Below are positions 42,665 through 50,900 of a DNA stretch of 64,000 nucleotides, piece after piece. Under the pieces are notes generated by a model. That model saw only the letters and a program-made list of their open reading frames with translations. It searched no databases and was not told the origin of the DNA. Positions within the stretch are counted from its first letter, which is position 1; each line of letters starts with the position of its first letter. Source of the stretch: Limiplasma sp034927815 (GTDB lineage Bacteria > Bacillota > Clostridia > Christensenellales > Aristaeellaceae); assembly GCA_034927815.1 (NCBI GenBank), contig JAYFPK010000015.1, positions 124,001 through 188,000 of the forward strand. The letters are read 5' to 3'. Position numbers and translations under genes: made by a program.

Positions 42665-43006
42665 GTGAACGGATATGACCGGGAAAAGGCCAGGGAGTAC
42701 ATCGCCTCCCATGTGGACCGGGGGATTGCCCGGCCCTTTGGGGCGGAGCTGCCCGCCATCCTGGACGCCTTTATCTCCCACGACCTGGGGTTTATGCGGC
42801 TCTCCCAGGTTTTGGATGAAGAGGGAAATTCCGGGGAAAATGAGTACGACGACGACGAGGCCTTTGAATATATTCTGGATGCCTACCTGTCGGACCACCC
42901 CGCCGGCGAGGAACGGGCCATGGAGCTGGCGGCGCTTTTGGACCAATACATGCACTGGCAATACCGGTTCTTGGAAGTATCAGGCTTGACGGATTCACAG
43001 GGATAG
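42665..43006 (+). CDS. Small acidic hypothetical protein
   Basis: 113-residue protein not assigned to a family. Seen: an amphipathic N-terminal half (NGYDREKAREYIASHVDRGIARPFGAELPAILDAFISHDLGFM) and an acidic loop (EEGNSGENEYDDDEAFEYIL), no membrane segment and no Cys motif. The start is GTG, with GGAAGGA nine bases upstream. It is 54 bases before the zinc-ribbon membrane protein gene and may be co-expressed with it. Confidence 0.6.
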   Translation: MNGYDREKAREYIASHVDRGIARPFGAELPAILDAFISHDLGFMRLSQVLDEEGNSGENEYDDDEAFEYILDAYLSDHPAGEERAMELAALLDQYMHWQYRFLEVSGLTDSQG

Positions 43007-43060
43007 CCGGAGCGGTCCGCCCCTCCGCCCATCTGCGCCCTTGCAAAGGAGAAACCCAGG

Positions 43061-44965
43061 ATGAAATGCCCAAACTGCGGAAAATGGAATCAGTCCTCCT
43101 TGCCGCATTGCTTCTATTGTGGACAGCCCCTGGAGGGGGCGGAGCCCTTTTTCTCCAGCCAGCCTCCCGCCTGGCAGAACGAGCTGAAGGACAAGGACAA
43201 ATCCTCCGCCTATCTTCGGGTGGACGAGGCGGGAAACATCGACGCCACCCAGGACCCCCGGGACGCCCTGGCAAAGGAAATGGCGGAGCTGAAGGCCCGC
43301 AAGCTGCAAGGGGAAATCAAGCAGCGCCACCTGCGGGCGGCGGCGGCCCAAAGGGGCCTGGCCCCCTCGGGGCGCACGGTCCGCACCACCAGCAACCGGG
43401 GTACCTTTTTCTCCGCCTACGATAACCCGGAGGCCACCCTCAGGCCTGTGGACCCCTCCCTGATCGAGGAGGGGGAGGTAGAGGAGGACGCCCAGATTGT
43501 CTATACGCAAAAATACCGGGATGCAGCCCCCCGCCAGCGGGAGAATAACCCCTATGGCTACGGGGTAACCCAGCGCATCCAGAACATGAATGAATCCCCG
43601 GAGGATCAGCCCGTTTATGACGGGTATCACGATACCAGCGCCTATATCCCCTTCCAATCCCGCCAGGATGAGTACGAGCATTCCCTGCGGATGCATCCGA
43701 CCGGCACTTGGGCTCCTCGGCGGATCGGAAGGCGCAGAGTTCTACGAACCCTTCTGATCGTGGCTTCCGTGCTTGTGGCCGCCTGGCTGGGCTGGACCGT
43801 GGTGCTGCCCATGGTGCAGGCCGGGCAGCAGCAGCAGGTGGAGCAGGTGACCGTCACCCCCACCATCCGGGACGACTTGGCCGCCCATACCATCACCATC
43901 CCCGGCAAGGAAGGCCAGCGCATCACCATCCGGGAGCTCCGCAGCTCCGCCATTGTCACCGGGGGCGTCGCCACCTTTGACATTCCGGACCACATCTGGT
44001 ATGACGATTTTGAGGATTATCTGCAAGAGACCATGTCCGTCACCCTCACGCCCTACCTCATGACCCAGAGCGGGAAGCAGCAGCCCCTGGAGCCCATCCA
44101 TTACGATATTGACATTCCCCTGTCCCCCATTGAGCTGGCTACGCCGGACAACCCCTACAAAATAGTCAGCACCGCCATGTACAACATCGTCTTTTATGTG
44201 CGGGAGGGCAGCCACGTCACCATCAACGGGGAGGACTACTCGGACCTGGTGAACACCGAGGGCGGAACCGTCAGCTACAACGCCACCGTGCAGCCCATTG
44301 GCGAGAACTACTTTGACATTGTGGTGCGCAGCCAGTACTGCCGGGAGAACTCCCTGCGGGTGACCCTGTTTCGGGAGAAGCAGGAAATCCCCCTGGACCT
44401 GGCTTCGGACATCACCTCCCGCAGCACGGACAAGACCGTGACCATCCGGGCCACTACGCTGCCCGGCGCGGTGGTGAAGGTGCTCTCCCCCCATACGGAC
44501 CTGAACATCACCAACACCGATAAGGACGGCACCTTCTCCTTCAAGGCCGTCTTTGACAAAATCGGCGACAACGTCATCACCATCACCGCGGACTCCCCAG
44601 GCAAAAAAACCACCACGGTGGAGCATGTGATATACTACGTGCCCTCCATTGACGTATATTCCCGCAAGGCCTGGGACATCGTCAAGGACTATACGGATCT
44701 GATGAACAATTTGGAACTGCGCAAAAAGAACAGCCAGGTTTATATCTGCATAGGCGTGATCACCTCCATTGAGACCACCAAGCCCCAGCGGGCCTATATG
44801 GAATGCGGCACCCCGGAAAGCCCGGTGACCATCTTTGTGGAGAACTCCTCCCGCACCACCTGGGTGGAGGGGACGAGCTACCGCCTCTATGCGGACGTCT
44901 TTGGCATGTACAACAGCAAGCCCTGGCTGGTGACGCGCTATACCTACAGCCAAGGCGAATACTAA
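43061..44965 (+). CDS. Zinc-ribbon, single-pass membrane protein with all-beta extracytoplasmic part; unknown function
   Basis: 634-residue protein not assigned to a family. Seen: an N-terminal zinc ribbon (CPNCGKWN then CFYCGQ, two CxxC pairs); a long cytoplasmic low-complexity stretch (about 25-225; Lys/Arg/Gln-rich, with RENNPYGYGVTQRI); one membrane helix (about 228-250, LLIVASVLVAAWLGWTVVLP); then about 380 residues of beta-strand-rich, Thr/Ile/Val-rich extracytoplasmic sequence with Ig/carboxypeptidase-regulatory-like repeats (for example TVTIRATTLPGAVVKVLSPHTDLNITNTDKDGTFSFKAVFDKIGDNVITITA). AAAGGAGA lies upstream. Ordered like other Firmicute zinc-ribbon/TM proteins with cell-envelope roles, but nothing proves that. 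Confidence 0.75.
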   Translation: MKCPNCGKWNQSSLPHCFYCGQPLEGAEPFFSSQPPAWQNELKDKDKSSAYLRVDEAGNIDATQDPRDALAKEMAELKARKLQGEIKQRHLRAAAAQRGLAPSGRTVRTTSNRGTFFSAYDNPEATLRPVDPSLIEEGEVEEDAQIVYTQKYRDAAPRQRENNPYGYGVTQRIQNMNESPEDQPVYDGYHDTSAYIPFQSRQDEYEHSLRMHPTGTWAPRRIGRRRVLRTLLIVASVLVAAWLGWTVVLPMVQAGQQQQVEQVTVTPTIRDDLAAHTITIPGKEGQRITIRELRSSAIVTGGVATFDIPDHIWYDDFEDYLQETMSVTLTPYLMTQSGKQQPLEPIHYDIDIPLSPIELATPDNPYKIVSTAMYNIVFYVREGSHVTINGEDYSDLVNTEGGTVSYNATVQPIGENYFDIVVRSQYCRENSLRVTLFREKQEIPLDLASDITSRSTDKTVTIRATTLPGAVVKVLSPHTDLNITNTDKDGTFSFKAVFDKIGDNVITITADSPGKKTTTVEHVIYYVPSIDVYSRKAWDIVKDYTDLMNNLELRKKNSQVYICIGVITSIETTKPQRAYMECGTPESPVTIFVENSSRTTWVEGTSYRLYADVFGMYNSKPWLVTRYTYSQGEY

Positions 44966-44981
44966 AAAGCGGGCCCGGCTG

Positions 44982-45350
44982 TCAGCCGAAGTCCGCGCCG
45001 GCGTCAAAAGCGTTTTTCACATACACGATGCCCTGGGGCGTGATCTCCAGGGCGTCAAAGCGCAAGGGGCACTCCGGCCTGTGCTGGGCGATATACGCCA
45101 ACGCCGTTTGCACCAGCCGCCTCTGCTTGGCCTTGGTGATGGCGCAAAGCCCCGCGCCCCTGCGGCCCGCGCTTCGGGCCTTCACCTCCACAAAGGCGAT
45201 GGCGTCTCCGTCCTGCATGATCAGGTCAATTTCGCCATAAGGGGAATGGTACCGCCTTTCCAGCGGCGCCATTCCCCTTTTCATCAAATATTCCAGCGCT
45301 TTCTCCTCCCCCGTCAGCCCTTTGGCATAGGAGGTCGCGCTCTTAGGCAT
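44982..45350 (-). CDS. YraN/UPF0102 family nuclease-like protein
   Basis: 122-residue member of the restriction-endonuclease-like fold family UPF0102. Seen: KGLTGEEKALEYLMKRGMAPLERRYHSPYGEIDLIMQDGDAIAFVEVKAR, with the family GEIDLI--D--FVEVK catalytic-type core, and AKQRRLVQTALAYI. Start chosen at 45350, where the ATG overlaps the end of glyA by 8 bases and GAAGG is upstream. Cellular role not established; usually encoded near ribonuclease HII and ffh-type genes. Confidence 0.87.
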   Translation of the reverse strand: MPKSATSYAKGLTGEEKALEYLMKRGMAPLERRYHSPYGEIDLIMQDGDAIAFVEVKARSAGRRGAGLCAITKAKQRRLVQTALAYIAQHRPECPLRFDALEITPQGIVYVKNAFDAGADFG

Positions 45351-46599
45351 TGGGAAAGCCTTCATACAGCGGGAAGCGCGCCATGAATTCATGGACCTCC
45401 CGCTTCACGGCGGGGCAGGCCTCCTCGCCGTCCACGATGATCCGCTTGATAAAGCCCGCAATGACCTCCATGTCCCCCTGGGTCATGCCCCGGGTGGTGA
45501 CGGCGGGGGTGCCCACCCGCACGCCGCTGGTGACAAAGGGGCTGCGCTGTTCGCCGGGGATGGTGTTCTTGTTCACCGTAATGTTGCTAAGCCCCAGCAG
45601 CTGCTCCACTTCCTTGCCCGTGCGCTGGGTGTTGCTCAGGTCGATGAGCATCAAGTGGTTGTCCGTGCCCCCGGATACCAGATGGATATCCTTCTGCAAC
45701 AACGCCTGGGCCAGGGCCTTCGCGTTCTCCACGATCCGGCCTTGGTAGTCCTTGAAGGCGGGTTGCAGCGCTTCCTGGAAGCAAACGGCTTTGGCGGCGA
45801 TCACATGCATCAGGGGGCCGCCCTGGGTGCCGGGGAAAATCGCCTTGTCCACAGCCTTGGCATATTCCTCCTTGCAGAGGATCATGCCGCCTCGGGGCCC
45901 CCGGAGGGTTTTGTGGGTGGTGGTGGTGACAAAGTCCGCCACGGGCACCGGATTTTCATGGAACCCCGCGGCCACAAGGCCCGCGATATGGGCCATGTCC
46001 ACCATCAGGTAAGCGCCCACCTCCTCCGCGATCTCCCGGAGCGTGGAAAAGGCGATGGCCCGGGGATAGGCGGAGGCTCCCGCCACGATCATCTTGGGCC
46101 GGTGCTCCTTGGCGATTTGGCGGACCTGATCGTAGTCGATATACCCTGTGCGCTCGTCCACCCCATAGGGCACGAATCGGAAGTATTTGCCGCTCATGTT
46201 CACGGGGCTGCCATGGGTCAGGTGCCCGCCATGGGAAAGGTTCATGCCCAAAACGGTGTCCCCGGGCTCCAGCATGGCAAAATAAACGGCCATGTTCGCC
46301 TGGGCTCCGCTGTGGGGCTGGACATTGGCGTGGTCCGCGCCAAAAATCCGCTTGGCCCTGTCCCTGGCCAGGTTCTCCACCACGTCCACGTATTGGCAGC
46401 CGCCATAATAGCGCTTGTCCGGGTAGCCTTCGGCGTATTTGTTGGTCAGGGGGGAGCCCATGGCTTCCAGCACGGCCGGGGAGACAAAGTTCTCCGAGGC
46501 GATCAGCTCGATATGCTCCCTTTGCCTGTCCACCTCGTTTTGCATGGCCTGAAACACTTCCGGATCACTTGCCATTACATGCCCGTAATTCAAAATCAT
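45343..46599 (-). CDS. glyA: Serine hydroxymethyltransferase
   Basis: 418-residue PLP enzyme interconverting serine and glycine with tetrahydrofolate. Seen: IELIASENFVS, TNKYAEGYPDKRYYGGC, NVQPHSGAQAN, VDMAHIAGLVAAGFHENPV and the PLP lysine in TTTTHKTLRGPRGGMIL, all conserved. Length is typical. The ATG follows AGGGGGAA very closely. It lies 44 bases downstream of the SRP RNA, with no separate promoter recognised, so read-through from ffs is possible. Confidence 0.97.
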   Translation of the reverse strand: MILNYGHVMASDPEVFQAMQNEVDRQREHIELIASENFVSPAVLEAMGSPLTNKYAEGYPDKRYYGGCQYVDVVENLARDRAKRIFGADHANVQPHSGAQANMAVYFAMLEPGDTVLGMNLSHGGHLTHGSPVNMSGKYFRFVPYGVDERTGYIDYDQVRQIAKEHRPKMIVAGASAYPRAIAFSTLREIAEEVGAYLMVDMAHIAGLVAAGFHENPVPVADFVTTTTHKTLRGPRGGMILCKEEYAKAVDKAIFPGTQGGPLMHVIAAKAVCFQEALQPAFKDYQGRIVENAKALAQALLQKDIHLVSGGTDNHLMLIDLSNTQRTGKEVEQLLGLSNITVNKNTIPGEQRSPFVTSGVRVGTPAVTTRGMTQGDMEVIAGFIKRIIVDGEEACPAVKREVHEFMARFPLYEGFPNA

Positions 46600-46642
46600 T
46601 TCCCCCTGTATCTCTCCAAATTTTCAAAAACCGGTGTATTCA

Positions 46643-46740
46643 GGCCAAGCGACCCCGCAGCACATTTCAAACTACGCTTACTGCTGCTTCCTTCCGGACC
46701 TGACAGGGTTCACGTCTTGAAATCGCACAGGACTTAGCCG
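46643..46740 (-). ncRNA. ffs: Signal recognition particle RNA (small bacterial type)
   Basis: The minus strand carries the conserved SRP apical motif: CAGGTCCGGAAGGAAGCAGC with flanking CCTGT and AGTAAGCG, which binds Ffh. Terminal arms pair, GGCTAAG at the 5' end and CTTGGCC at the 3' end, giving about 97 nt, the size of the small SRP RNA. TTTTTG follows about 10 bases after the 3' arm. Immediately upstream of glyA. Confidence 0.93.
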
Positions 46741-46762
46741 TCATCATACACACGGCTTCTCT

Positions 46763-46791
46763 ATTCTACATGAGGCCCAGGGAAAGCGCAA
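46763..46791 (-). promoter_or_regulatory. Promoter of the SRP RNA
   Basis: Minus strand: TTGCGC (46791-46786), 17-base spacer, TAGAAT (46768-46763), with transcription expected to begin a few bases before the conserved RNA. Confidence 0.7.
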
Positions 46792-46841
46792 GTCTTTTTG
46801 CTGTTCTTTCCCATTTCTTCAGGGCAGCATTTTTTAGGCTT

Positions 46842-47882
46842 TCAGGAGTTCCACGCCCGCTCCAGGGGCTTGCCGGCCAACAGCTCCCGGTAATCCTTGA
46901 GGTTCTCCTCCAGCAGCCGGGGGGTGTCCAACGAATACGGGCACTTGCTTTTGCAACGGCCGCAATGGGTGCACTGCTCAATGCGGTCCATCTTCTCCCG
47001 CCATGCCTGGGAGAGGTACTGCTCCGAGGGGGCGCGGCGGATCAACAGGGACATCCGGGCGCAGTCGGAAATTTCAATGCCCGCAGGACAGGGCAGGCAA
47101 TAGCCGCACCCTCGGCAGAAGTTCCCCGCCAGCTCCTCCCGGTCCTTTTGGATCACCGCTTCCAGCTCCGGGGTCATCCGGGGCGGGTCCTTGAAAAAGC
47201 GGAGGAAATCCTCCAGCTCCCGCTCCCGCTGTATGCCCCAAATGGGGATCACATGTTCATAAGGGGCCAGGAAGGCGTAGGCGGCCTCGGGCCGGGTAAT
47301 CAGGCCCCCGGACAGGGCCTTCATGGCGATAAAGCCCATCTTTGCTTCCGCGCAGGAGCGCACCAGTTCCTCTTCCTGGAGGGTAGCCAGATAATGAAAG
47401 GGATACTGGAGGGTGTCATACAGCCCGCTGGCAACGGCCTCCCGGGCCACAGGGAGGCGGTGGTTGGTAATGCCGAGGAAGCGCACCTTCCCCTGGGCCC
47501 GGGCCTGGAGCATGGCGTCATACAGCCCGTCCTCTCCCCCGGGCTTGGGGCAGAAGGAGGGGTTATGGAGCTGGTAGATGTCCACATATTCCGTGCGCAG
47601 CAGGCGCAGGCTGGTCTCCAGATGCGCCCGGAACTCCGCCGCGCTTTGGGCGTGGGTCTTGGTGGCAATGACGAGGTTCCGGCGCACGCCGGACAGGGCG
47701 CGGCCTATCTTCTCCTCGCTGTCGGTATAGGCCCGGGCGGTATCAAAAAAGGTGATGCCGCCTTCATAGGCCCTTTTCAGCAGTCCCTGGGCCTCCTCCT
47801 TGGAAATCCGCTGGATGGGCAAGGCGCCGAAGCCGTTTTTCTCCACGGTGAGGTTGGTTCTCCCCAGGGTTACGGTGGGCAT
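46842..47882 (-). CDS. Aldo/keto reductase with C-terminal ferredoxin-type 4Fe-4S domain
   Basis: 346-residue two-part protein. Seen: an AKR barrel with D47 and Y52 in FFDTARAYTDSE, K in VIATKTHAQ, and His in IYQLHNPS; then CRGCGYCLPCPAGIEI and CTHCGRCKSKCPYSL, a pair of CxxCxxC cysteine motifs of a 4Fe-4S ferredoxin-like domain. Such fusions are frequent in Clostridia and probably take electrons from ferredoxin rather than only NADPH (inference). GGGGAGAG precedes the ATG. Third gene after the nucleotide-sugar epimerase and dehydratase and may be transcribed with them. Confidence 0.87.
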   Translation of the reverse strand: MPTVTLGRTNLTVEKNGFGALPIQRISKEEAQGLLKRAYEGGITFFDTARAYTDSEEKIGRALSGVRRNLVIATKTHAQSAAEFRAHLETSLRLLRTEYVDIYQLHNPSFCPKPGGEDGLYDAMLQARAQGKVRFLGITNHRLPVAREAVASGLYDTLQYPFHYLATLQEEELVRSCAEAKMGFIAMKALSGGLITRPEAAYAFLAPYEHVIPIWGIQRERELEDFLRFFKDPPRMTPELEAVIQKDREELAGNFCRGCGYCLPCPAGIEISDCARMSLLIRRAPSEQYLSQAWREKMDRIEQCTHCGRCKSKCPYSLDTPRLLEENLKDYRELLAGKPLERAWNS

Positions 47883-47897
47883 GGCCGCGTCTCTCCC

Positions 47898-48920
47898 CTA
47901 TCTTTTGTTCTCCGCCAGCTTTTCCTGGATGTATTCCAGGCTTTTCAGCTTTTCCATCACAGCCGCCACGTCCAGCCGGGCGGTGTTGTGGCTGGTATAA
48001 TCGGAGGCGTCCTGGGTGATGACCTCGCCCTTTACAAAATACTTGTCGTAGTTCAAATCCCGGGTCTCCGCCGTGACGGAAAAATAATTTCCCCTATCCA
48101 CGCTGCGCACCTTTTCCTCCCGGGTCAGCAGCGTTTCATAGAGCTTTTCTCCATGCCGGCTGCCGATCACATGGATCGGGTGGTCCTCCCGGCCAAAGAG
48201 CCGGACCACCGCCTGGGCCAAATCCCCCACGGTACAGGCCGGGCTCTTTTGCACAAACAACTCCCCGGGCCTTCCGTTGGCAAAGGCATAGGCCACCAAA
48301 TCCACGGCCTCGTCCAGGCTCATCAGAAAGCGGGTCATGCCGGGATCGGTCAGGGTCAAGGGCTGCCCGGCCAAAAGCTGCTCCACAAACAGGGGAATGA
48401 CGCTGCCCCGGCTGGCCATCACATTGCCGTAGCGGGTACAGCAGATGGTGGTTTGCTCCGCCTCCACGGTGCGGGCCCGGGCGGCGGCCACCTTCTCCAT
48501 CATCGCCTTGCTGATGCCCATGGCGTTGATGGGGTAGGCCGCCTTGTCCGTGGACAGGCAGATCACCCGCCTGACCCCCGCGTCGATGGCTGCGGACAGC
48601 ACGTTGTCCGTGCCTTGCACATTGGTGCGCACAGCCTCCATGGGGAAGAACTCACAGCTGGGCACCTGCTTGAGGGCCGCGGCGTGAAAGATGAAATCCG
48701 CGCCCTTGACCGCTTCCCGCACGCTGTCGATGTTGCGCACATCCCCCAGGTAAAACTTCACCTTGTCGCTTTTCAGGGCCTTGCGCAGGTCGTCCTGTTT
48801 CTTTTCATCCCGGCTGAAAATGCGAATCTCGCCGATTTCCGTATGAAGATAATGCTTGAGCACGGTTTGGCCGAAGCTGCCCGTTCCCCCGGTAATCAGC
48901 AAGGTCTTATTCCTGAACAT
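47898..48920 (-). CDS. UDP-GlcNAc 4,6-dehydratase/epimerase-like SDR (CapE/FnlA type)
   Basis: 340-residue extended SDR. Seen: nucleotide-binding GGTGSFGQTVL, DVRNIDSVREAVKGADFIFHAAALKQVPSCEFFP, and the active-site block INAMGISKAMMEK, in which the usual Tyr of YxxxK is Met, a feature of the inverting 4,6-dehydratase/5-epimerases. The family makes early intermediates of UDP-L-FucNAc, L-RhaNAc or pseudaminic-type sugars. Adjacent to a matching 2-epimerase, so an acetamido-dideoxy sugar for a surface glycan is likely. Starts at an ATG with GGAGGG six bases upstream. Confidence 0.9.
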   Translation of the reverse strand: MFRNKTLLITGGTGSFGQTVLKHYLHTEIGEIRIFSRDEKKQDDLRKALKSDKVKFYLGDVRNIDSVREAVKGADFIFHAAALKQVPSCEFFPMEAVRTNVQGTDNVLSAAIDAGVRRVICLSTDKAAYPINAMGISKAMMEKVAAARARTVEAEQTTICCTRYGNVMASRGSVIPLFVEQLLAGQPLTLTDPGMTRFLMSLDEAVDLVAYAFANGRPGELFVQKSPACTVGDLAQAVVRLFGREDHPIHVIGSRHGEKLYETLLTREEKVRSVDRGNYFSVTAETRDLNYDKYFVKGEVITQDASDYTSHNTARLDVAAVMEKLKSLEYIQEKLAENKR

Positions 48921-48953
48921 GAGACGCCCTCCTCTGAAACTGCGTGGAAAGTG

Positions 48954-50105
48954 CTATTCCAATGCCTTGCGCCAGACCATCTTGTCCACGACGCCGGTAT
49001 AGCTTTGAATCAGCTTCACAACCTTCACGCTGACGTTTTCGTCCCCATAATCCGGTACAGGGGAGCCCAGCAGCCCTTTTTCGTTCATGGCCACGGCGGT
49101 GTCCACCGCTTGCAGCACCTGCCGGGTGGTGATCCCCGCCAGGATGAAGTGCCCCTTTTCCATGGCCTCCGGCCTTTCGGTGGAGGTGCGGATGCACACG
49201 GCGGGAATGGGATGGCCCATGGAGAGGAAGAAGCTGCTTTCCTCCGGCAAGGTGCCGCTGTCCGATACCACCGCGAAGGCGTTCATCTGGAGGCAGTTAT
49301 AATCGTGAAAGCCCAGGGGCTTGTGTTGGCGCACCCGCTTGTCAAAGACAAAGCCGCGCTTTTCAATCCACTTGGCCGACCGGGGATGGCAGGAGTACAA
49401 AATCGGCAGGCCGTACTTCTGGGCCAGAGCGTTCACGGCGTTCATCAGGCTGAAGAAATTTTCCTCTGTGTCGATGTTCTCCTCCCGGTGGGCGGAGAGC
49501 AGAATATACCGGCCCCTCTCCAGCCCCAGACGGCTGAGGGCGTCGGAGGCGAGGATGCTCTGCCAGTTGGCTTTCAGTACCTGGGCCATGGGCGAACCGG
49601 TCACAAAGGTCCGCTCCTTGGGCCTGCCCTCGGCAAGCAGGTAGCGGCGGGCATGCTCGCTGTAACACAAATTGACGTCCGCGATGTGGTCCACGATGCG
49701 GCGGTTGGTCTCCTCGGGCAGGCACTCGTCAAAGCAGCGGTTCCCCGCTTCCATATGGAAGATGGGGATATGCAGCCGCTTGGCGGCAATGGCCGACAGG
49801 CAGGAGTTGGTGTCCCCCAAAATCAGCAGCGCGTCCGGTTTTTGCTCTGCCAAGGCCTGATAGCTTTTGGCGATGATGCTGCCGATGGTCTCCCCCAGGT
49901 CCTTCCCTACCGCGTCCAGGTACAGGTCCGGCGCCCGCAGCCCCAAATCCTGAAAGAACACCTGGTTCAGCTCATAATCATAGTTCTGGCCGGTGTGCAC
50001 CAAAACGTGCTCAAAGACCTCGTCGCACTGCTTGATCACCGCGGCCAGGCGGATAATCTCCGGGCGGGTTCCCAAAATGGTCATCAGCTTGAGTCGGCTT
50101 TCCAT
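48954..50105 (-). CDS. wecB: UDP-N-acetylglucosamine 2-epimerase-type enzyme (WecB/FnlC family)
   Basis: 383-residue epimerase of the WecB/CapG family. Seen: TILGTRPEIIRLAAVIKQC, HTGQNYDYELNQVFFQDLGL, LILGDTNSCLSAIAAKRLHIPIFHMEAGNRCFDECLPEETNRRIVDHIADVNL, and LSAHREENIDTEENF. The CapG/FnlC-type HMEAGNRCFDECLPEE pattern suggests it acts on UDP-acetamido-dideoxyhexoses rather than plain UDP-GlcNAc (inference). The start at 50105 has GGAGGG five bases upstream. First nucleotide-sugar gene, followed by the dehydratase. Confidence 0.9.
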   Translation of the reverse strand: MESRLKLMTILGTRPEIIRLAAVIKQCDEVFEHVLVHTGQNYDYELNQVFFQDLGLRAPDLYLDAVGKDLGETIGSIIAKSYQALAEQKPDALLILGDTNSCLSAIAAKRLHIPIFHMEAGNRCFDECLPEETNRRIVDHIADVNLCYSEHARRYLLAEGRPKERTFVTGSPMAQVLKANWQSILASDALSRLGLERGRYILLSAHREENIDTEENFFSLMNAVNALAQKYGLPILYSCHPRSAKWIEKRGFVFDKRVRQHKPLGFHDYNCLQMNAFAVVSDSGTLPEESSFFLSMGHPIPAVCIRTSTERPEAMEKGHFILAGITTRQVLQAVDTAVAMNEKGLLGSPVPDYGDENVSVKVVKLIQSYTGVVDKMVWRKALE

Positions 50106-50148
50106 GGTGTCCCTCCTCAGGATCAATTCCCGGCAAGCGGTAGCCTTG

Positions 50149-50550
50149 TTATGCCGCCGCCATGGCCTCCAGCAGCGCCAGGATGCCGGGGTCCCCTCCC
50201 CTGTAATTGACGATGAAGCGAAGCCCGAAAGCTGCGGATGTTCCATAGGCCGCGTCGCCGCAGAACTGCTGGGCCAGCTGTTTGGCTCGGTTGCTGGTGT
50301 CAAAGTAAACCAGCAGCTCCTCCCCCTCCACCTGAAAGGGAATCCACAGGGACTGGTCCCCAATGGGCACGGGAATGTCCGCCGCCGCCCGGGCTTCCGT
50401 ATCATAGGTACAGGCATAGCCCTGGCCGGTGATCCACTCCGCCAGGGCCGATAGCTTGTCCAGCTGGGAAGCCTCCTGGCAGCCGGAGAAGGCCAGCAGG
50501 CTCCCCGCCAGCAAGGCCGCCAGCCATCCGCGTTTGCGCTTCACGGGCAT
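50149..50550 (-). CDS. Small lipoprotein of unknown function
   Basis: 133-residue exported protein not assigned to a family. Seen: a lipoprotein signal (MPVKRKRGWLAALLAGSLLAFSGC with the lipobox ending at Cys24), then a small alpha/beta domain (CTYDTEARAAADIPVPIGDQSLWIPFQVEGEELLVYFDTS). The GGGGAGG site is only three bases before the ATG at 50550; a GTG two codons later has better spacing. It has a consensus promoter and may be the first gene of the nucleotide-sugar operon, 43 bases before the epimerase. Confidence 0.6.
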   Translation of the reverse strand: MPVKRKRGWLAALLAGSLLAFSGCQEASQLDKLSALAEWITGQGYACTYDTEARAAADIPVPIGDQSLWIPFQVEGEELLVYFDTSNRAKQLAQQFCGDAAYGTSAAFGLRFIVNYRGGDPGILALLEAMAAA

Positions 50551-50578
50551 TTGCCTCCCCCGCCAAAAATCTTCAAAG

Positions 50579-50607
50579 AGTATAGCATATTGGCGGATGC
50601 TTGGCAA
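50579..50607 (-). promoter_or_regulatory. Promoter of the lipoprotein/nucleotide-sugar operon
   Basis: Minus strand: TTGCCA (50607-50602), 17-base spacer, TATACT (50584-50579), about 30 bases before the start codon. It overlaps a divergent plus-strand promoter. Confidence 0.7.
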
Positions 50608-50619
50608 TTGTGATAGAAT
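50590..50619 (+). promoter_or_regulatory. Divergent promoter of the small zinc-ribbon gene
   Basis: TTGGCG (50590-50595), 18-base spacer, TAGAAT (50614-50619). It shares bases with the minus-strand promoter at 50579-50607, so the two cannot be occupied by polymerase at the same time. Confidence 0.55.
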
Positions 50620-50660
50620 CAGGGAGGCCGCCACCCCCATGACGAAAAGGAGGAACCCCC

Positions 50661-50864
50661 ATGCGCTGCGGATGCCCCTGTTGTGACGCGTATATGATCC
50701 AGTCCGAAAGCGGGAAAAAGGACTGCGTTTGCCCGGATTGCGGCTACCGGTGCGATGCCTGCCAGGGCACCGGCACGGTGATGGACCTGGAGGAGATCAA
50801 GGCCAGGCAGGCGGAGCTTTTGCAAGCCATCCGGGAGGACGGCCAAAGGGAAGGGGAGTCCTGA
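50661..50864 (+). CDS. Small zinc-ribbon protein
   Basis: 67-residue protein. Seen: CGCPCC and CVCPDCGYRCDAC, a set of CxxC-type pairs able to bind zinc, and a charged C-terminal helix (MDLEEIKARQAELLQAIRED). AAGGAGG is seven bases before the ATG. Function unknown. Between the divergent promoter and the convergent mntP gene. Confidence 0.7.
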   Translation: MRCGCPCCDAYMIQSESGKKDCVCPDCGYRCDACQGTGTVMDLEEIKARQAELLQAIREDGQREGES

Positions 50865-50900
50865 TCCGCCTGCGGCCCAGGGAGCCTGTTTCCTCCGGCG

